Shown here: positions 41,177-43,195 of the stretch, piece by piece | Numbering within the stretch: position 1 is the first letter of the stretch | Layout: each line of letters starts with the position of its first letter | Source: Actinomycetes bacterium | Lineage (GTDB): Bacteria > Actinomycetota > Acidimicrobiia > Acidimicrobiales > Ilumatobacteraceae | DNA length: 43,195 bases | Reading direction: 5' to 3' | NCBI GenBank assembly: GCA_025356335.1 | Contig: JANXUF010000100.1 | Coordinates: forward strand, 1-43,195 | Program-made: the position numbers and the translations under genes | The notes under the pieces: model-generated | The model's database searches: none | Told to the model about the DNA's origin: nothing | What the model saw: only the letters and a program-made list of their open reading frames with translations

Positions 41177-42739
41177 ACGACTTCCTCCGACGGCCTGATG
41201 CACGACAAGCTCGAAGACCTCCACCAACGACGTGAGCAGGCGCTGCACGCCGGCTCGCCCCGGTCGATCGAGCGCCAGCACGCCAAAGGCAAGCTGCTCG
41301 CCAGGGAGCGCATCGAACTACTGCTCGATCCGGGCTCCTTCGAAGAGCTCGATCAGCTCGCCCGCCATCGGGCCCACGCCGCTGGACTGGAAGAGCGGCC
41401 GTACACGGATGGCGTCGTCACCGGTTGGGGGACGATCGACGGTCGTAAGGTGTTCGTCTTCAGCCAGGACTTCACCGTCTTCGGCGGCGCACTGGGGGAG
41501 GTCTTCGCCGAGAAGATCCACAAGCTGATGGACCTCGCCCTGAAAGTCGGTGCGCCGGTCATCGGGTTGAACGACGGCGCCGGCGCCCGCATTCAGGAGG
41601 GCGTCGTCTCGCTTGCCAGCTATGGCGGCATCTTTCACCGCAACGTACTGTCGTCCGGTGTCGTGCCGCAGATCTCGGTGATCCTCGGGCCATGTGCCGG
41701 CGGTGCCGTCTACTCGCCGGCGATGACCGACTTCATCTTCATGGTGCGTGAATCCAGCCACATGTTCATCACCGGCCCCGACGTCGTCAAGACCGTGACC
41801 GGCGAGGAAGTCACGCTCGAGGAACTCGGCGGGGCGATGTCACATGCGTCCAAGAGCGGCGTTGCGACGTTCGTATCTGCCGACGAGAAGGCCTGCCTCG
41901 AAGACGTCCGCTTCCTGTTCAGCTTCCTGCCGTCGAACAACATGGAGGAGTCCCCGACCGTCGAAACCGACGATGACCCCGAGCGTCTGTGCCCGATGCT
42001 CCGTGACATCCTGCCGGCGACGTCGAACCAGCCGTACGACATGAAAAAGGTCATCCGCGAGGTCGTCGATGACGGCGAATTCTTCGAGTACTTCCCGCAC
42101 TGGGCGAAGAGCATCGTCTGCGGATTCTCGCGGGTCAACGGCAAATCGGTCGGCGTCGTCGGCAACCAGCCGATGGTCCTCGCCGGTGTGCTGGACATCG
42201 AGTCGGCGGAGAAGGCTGCCCGGTTCGTCCGAACCTGCGACGCCTTCAACATCCCGCTGCTGACATTCGTCGATGTGCCGGGTTTCCTGCCAGGAGTCGA
42301 CCAGGAGTACGGCGGCATCATCCGCCACGGCGCGAAACTGCTCTATGCATACTGCGAGGCGACCGTACCGCGTATCTCGATCATCACCCGTAAGGCCTAC
42401 GGCGGTGCCTACGTCGTCATGGACTCGAAGTCGATCGGCTCCGACCTGTCGTACGCCTGGCCGACAGCCGAACTCGCCGTGATGGGCCCGATGGGTGCCG
42501 TCGAAATCGTCTATCGCCGCGAGATCCAACAGGCAGCCGATCCCGTCGCCCGGCGCGCCGAACTCGTCGCCGATTACACCGAGAAATACGCAAACCCCTA
42601 CAACGCCGCAGAGCGCGGCTACGTCGACGACGTCATCGATCCCGCTGAAACCCGCCGCAAGATCGTCGCCGGACTGGAAATGCTGTCGACGAAGCGTGAG
42701 GAACTGCCGAAGCGCAAGCACGGCAACATGCCCCTGTAA
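41174..42739 (+). CDS. accD: Acyl-CoA (propionyl-CoA) carboxylase beta subunit
   Basis: A 521-residue carboxyltransferase. It shows MHDKLEDLHQRREQAL, then ERIELLLDPGSFEELD, TDGVVTGWGTIDGR, the oxyanion loops GAPVIGLNDGAGARIQEGV and GPCAGGAVYSPAMTDF, and in the C-terminal half VPGFLPGVDQEYGGIIRHGAKLLYAY and KAYGGAYVVMDSK. These are typical of PccB/AccD proteins. It transfers CO2 from biotin to propionyl- or acetyl-CoA. The Asp-containing GVDQE loop favours propionyl-CoA. A start at ATG 41198 is possible, but TAGCGT lies nine bases before GTG 41174. The epsilon subunit follows after 226 bp. Confidence 0.92.
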   Translation: MTTSSDGLMHDKLEDLHQRREQALHAGSPRSIERQHAKGKLLARERIELLLDPGSFEELDQLARHRAHAAGLEERPYTDGVVTGWGTIDGRKVFVFSQDFTVFGGALGEVFAEKIHKLMDLALKVGAPVIGLNDGAGARIQEGVVSLASYGGIFHRNVLSSGVVPQISVILGPCAGGAVYSPAMTDFIFMVRESSHMFITGPDVVKTVTGEEVTLEELGGAMSHASKSGVATFVSADEKACLEDVRFLFSFLPSNNMEESPTVETDDDPERLCPMLRDILPATSNQPYDMKKVIREVVDDGEFFEYFPHWAKSIVCGFSRVNGKSVGVVGNQPMVLAGVLDIESAEKAARFVRTCDAFNIPLLTFVDVPGFLPGVDQEYGGIIRHGAKLLYAYCEATVPRISIITRKAYGGAYVVMDSKSIGSDLSYAWPTAELAVMGPMGAVEIVYRREIQQAADPVARRAELVADYTEKYANPYNAAERGYVDDVIDPAETRRKIVAGLEMLSTKREELPKRKHGNMPL

Positions 42740-42952
42740 TCATTTACTCGCACGCCGTCTCCGTTCGCTGGCGCTCTGTTCGACGTCGGCTCGGGAGCGT
42801 TGCGGCGACGGTCTGGCGGGCCCCGCTTGCGTGTTGCCGGTCGATCGGATCTGTGGGCAGTGTGGTGGTGTACCCGTCCCGACGCGTACCACTCCGCACA
42901 GGGTCGACGCGATCTGCGGTCGCCATGTTTTCAGGGCGGGCGGTGCTCCCGC

Positions 42953-42968
42953 TAGCGTCTCTCGAATG
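42953..42968 (+). promoter_or_regulatory. Leaderless promoter TAGCGT of accE
   Basis: TAGCGT (42953-42958) is followed by seven bases and ATG 42966. The gap 42740-42965 has no gene; a loose GTGGTGTAC/CGTACCAC stem near 42870-42895 may end the carboxylase message. Confidence 0.5.
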
Positions 42969-43172
42969 TCGCAGGTCAATGCCCTCTCGATCGAACCGGC
43001 GCCGACGGAACTGGAAGCGGCGATCATCTCCGTGGCGATCGAGGCGATGTGGCCGAAGCCGGTCCTGTTCGTCCCGCCGCCGACAGCCGACGACAGTCGC
43101 GGCGCCTGGCGGTTCAGTGGGCGCTGGTGGGCGCGGCCGGTGGCGCAACGTCGCGACCGCCCATTCCGCTGA
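42966..43172 (+). CDS. accE: Acyl-CoA carboxylase epsilon subunit
   Basis: A 68-residue protein. It starts MSQVNALSIEPAPTELEAAIISVAIEAMWPKP, with a helix like that of AccE peptides, and ends WRFSGRWWARPVAQRRDRPFR, the WR.SGRWW pattern of actinobacterial epsilon subunits. These small proteins stabilise the alpha-beta complex of acyl-CoA carboxylases. It lies 226 bp after the beta subunit gene and has its own TAGCGT promoter. The short length means the call rests on context plus a single motif. Confidence 0.75.
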   Translation: MSQVNALSIEPAPTELEAAIISVAIEAMWPKPVLFVPPPTADDSRGAWRFSGRWWARPVAQRRDRPFR

Positions 43173-43195
43173 CGCCCACCGACTCGTTGCGTCAC

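Noticed and set aside
42740..42785. Sequence similar to 35405-35425 (shared CGTCTCCGT)
   Set aside because: Only nine bases match; too short in GC-rich DNA to call a dispersed repeat.

Overview
The window is high-GC DNA from an actinobacterium-like organism. A LigC-type ATP-dependent DNA ligase, an acyl-CoA carboxylase epsilon subunit beside the beta subunit, the ethylmalonyl-CoA enzyme Ccr, and many genes with a TAnnnT hexamer 6-10 bases before the start codon (leaderless transcription) all point this way. A Gram-positive style type IV pilus locus and this gene mix suggest a free-living member of the Acidimicrobiia, but that placement is inference.

Layout. 1-1.3 kb: the start of a molybdopterin oxidoreductase and its membrane cytochrome b-like partner. 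1.6-4.7 kb: a cupin protein, then a ClC chloride channel / Usp-like operon (with a decayed third gene) divergent from a MarR regulator. 4.7-7.35 kb: a small exported protein and an MFS-type transporter. 7.35-9.55 kb: a graveyard of mobile DNA next to tRNA-Ser(UGA): a frameshifted, truncated tyrosine integrase, a possible decayed toxin, and an IS630 transposase remnant with an internal segment inverted between 11-bp inverted repeats.

9.67-30.8 kb: the main accessory system, a type IV pilus locus wrapped in signalling genes. On the minus strand lie pilB, two PAS/histidine kinase/receiver hybrids, a LuxR-type response regulator and a CHASE-GGDEF-EAL protein. On the plus strand, pilC is followed by three near-duplicate major pilins, a pilin-like protein that has lost Glu5, a PilV-like and a PilX-like minor pilin, and a 1043-residue pilin-adhesin carrying Ig-like (He_PIG) repeats and a PA14 domain. 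Prepilin peptidase, pilT, a G1 (glutamic) peptidase and a third hybrid kinase close the locus.

30.8-35.2 kb: ccr, methylmalonyl-CoA epimerase, a VOC protein and a carboxymuconolactone decarboxylase-like protein form one operon. It diverges from a thiolase across a 60-bp promoter with a TetR-style operator in its centre. 35.2-35.5 kb: a gene-free, strongly structured stretch that may encode a small RNA. 35.5-43.2 kb: recR-dnaX, a CopC-CopD copper protein, ligC, the acyl-CoA carboxylase beta subunit and its epsilon subunit.

Working together, the pilus genes build, extend and retract a fibre that may be tipped by the large adhesin, with phospho-relay and cyclic-di-GMP proteins as its likely control. 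The Ccr / epimerase / thiolase / carboxylase genes fit acetyl-CoA and propionyl-CoA assimilation by the ethylmalonyl- and methylmalonyl-CoA routes.
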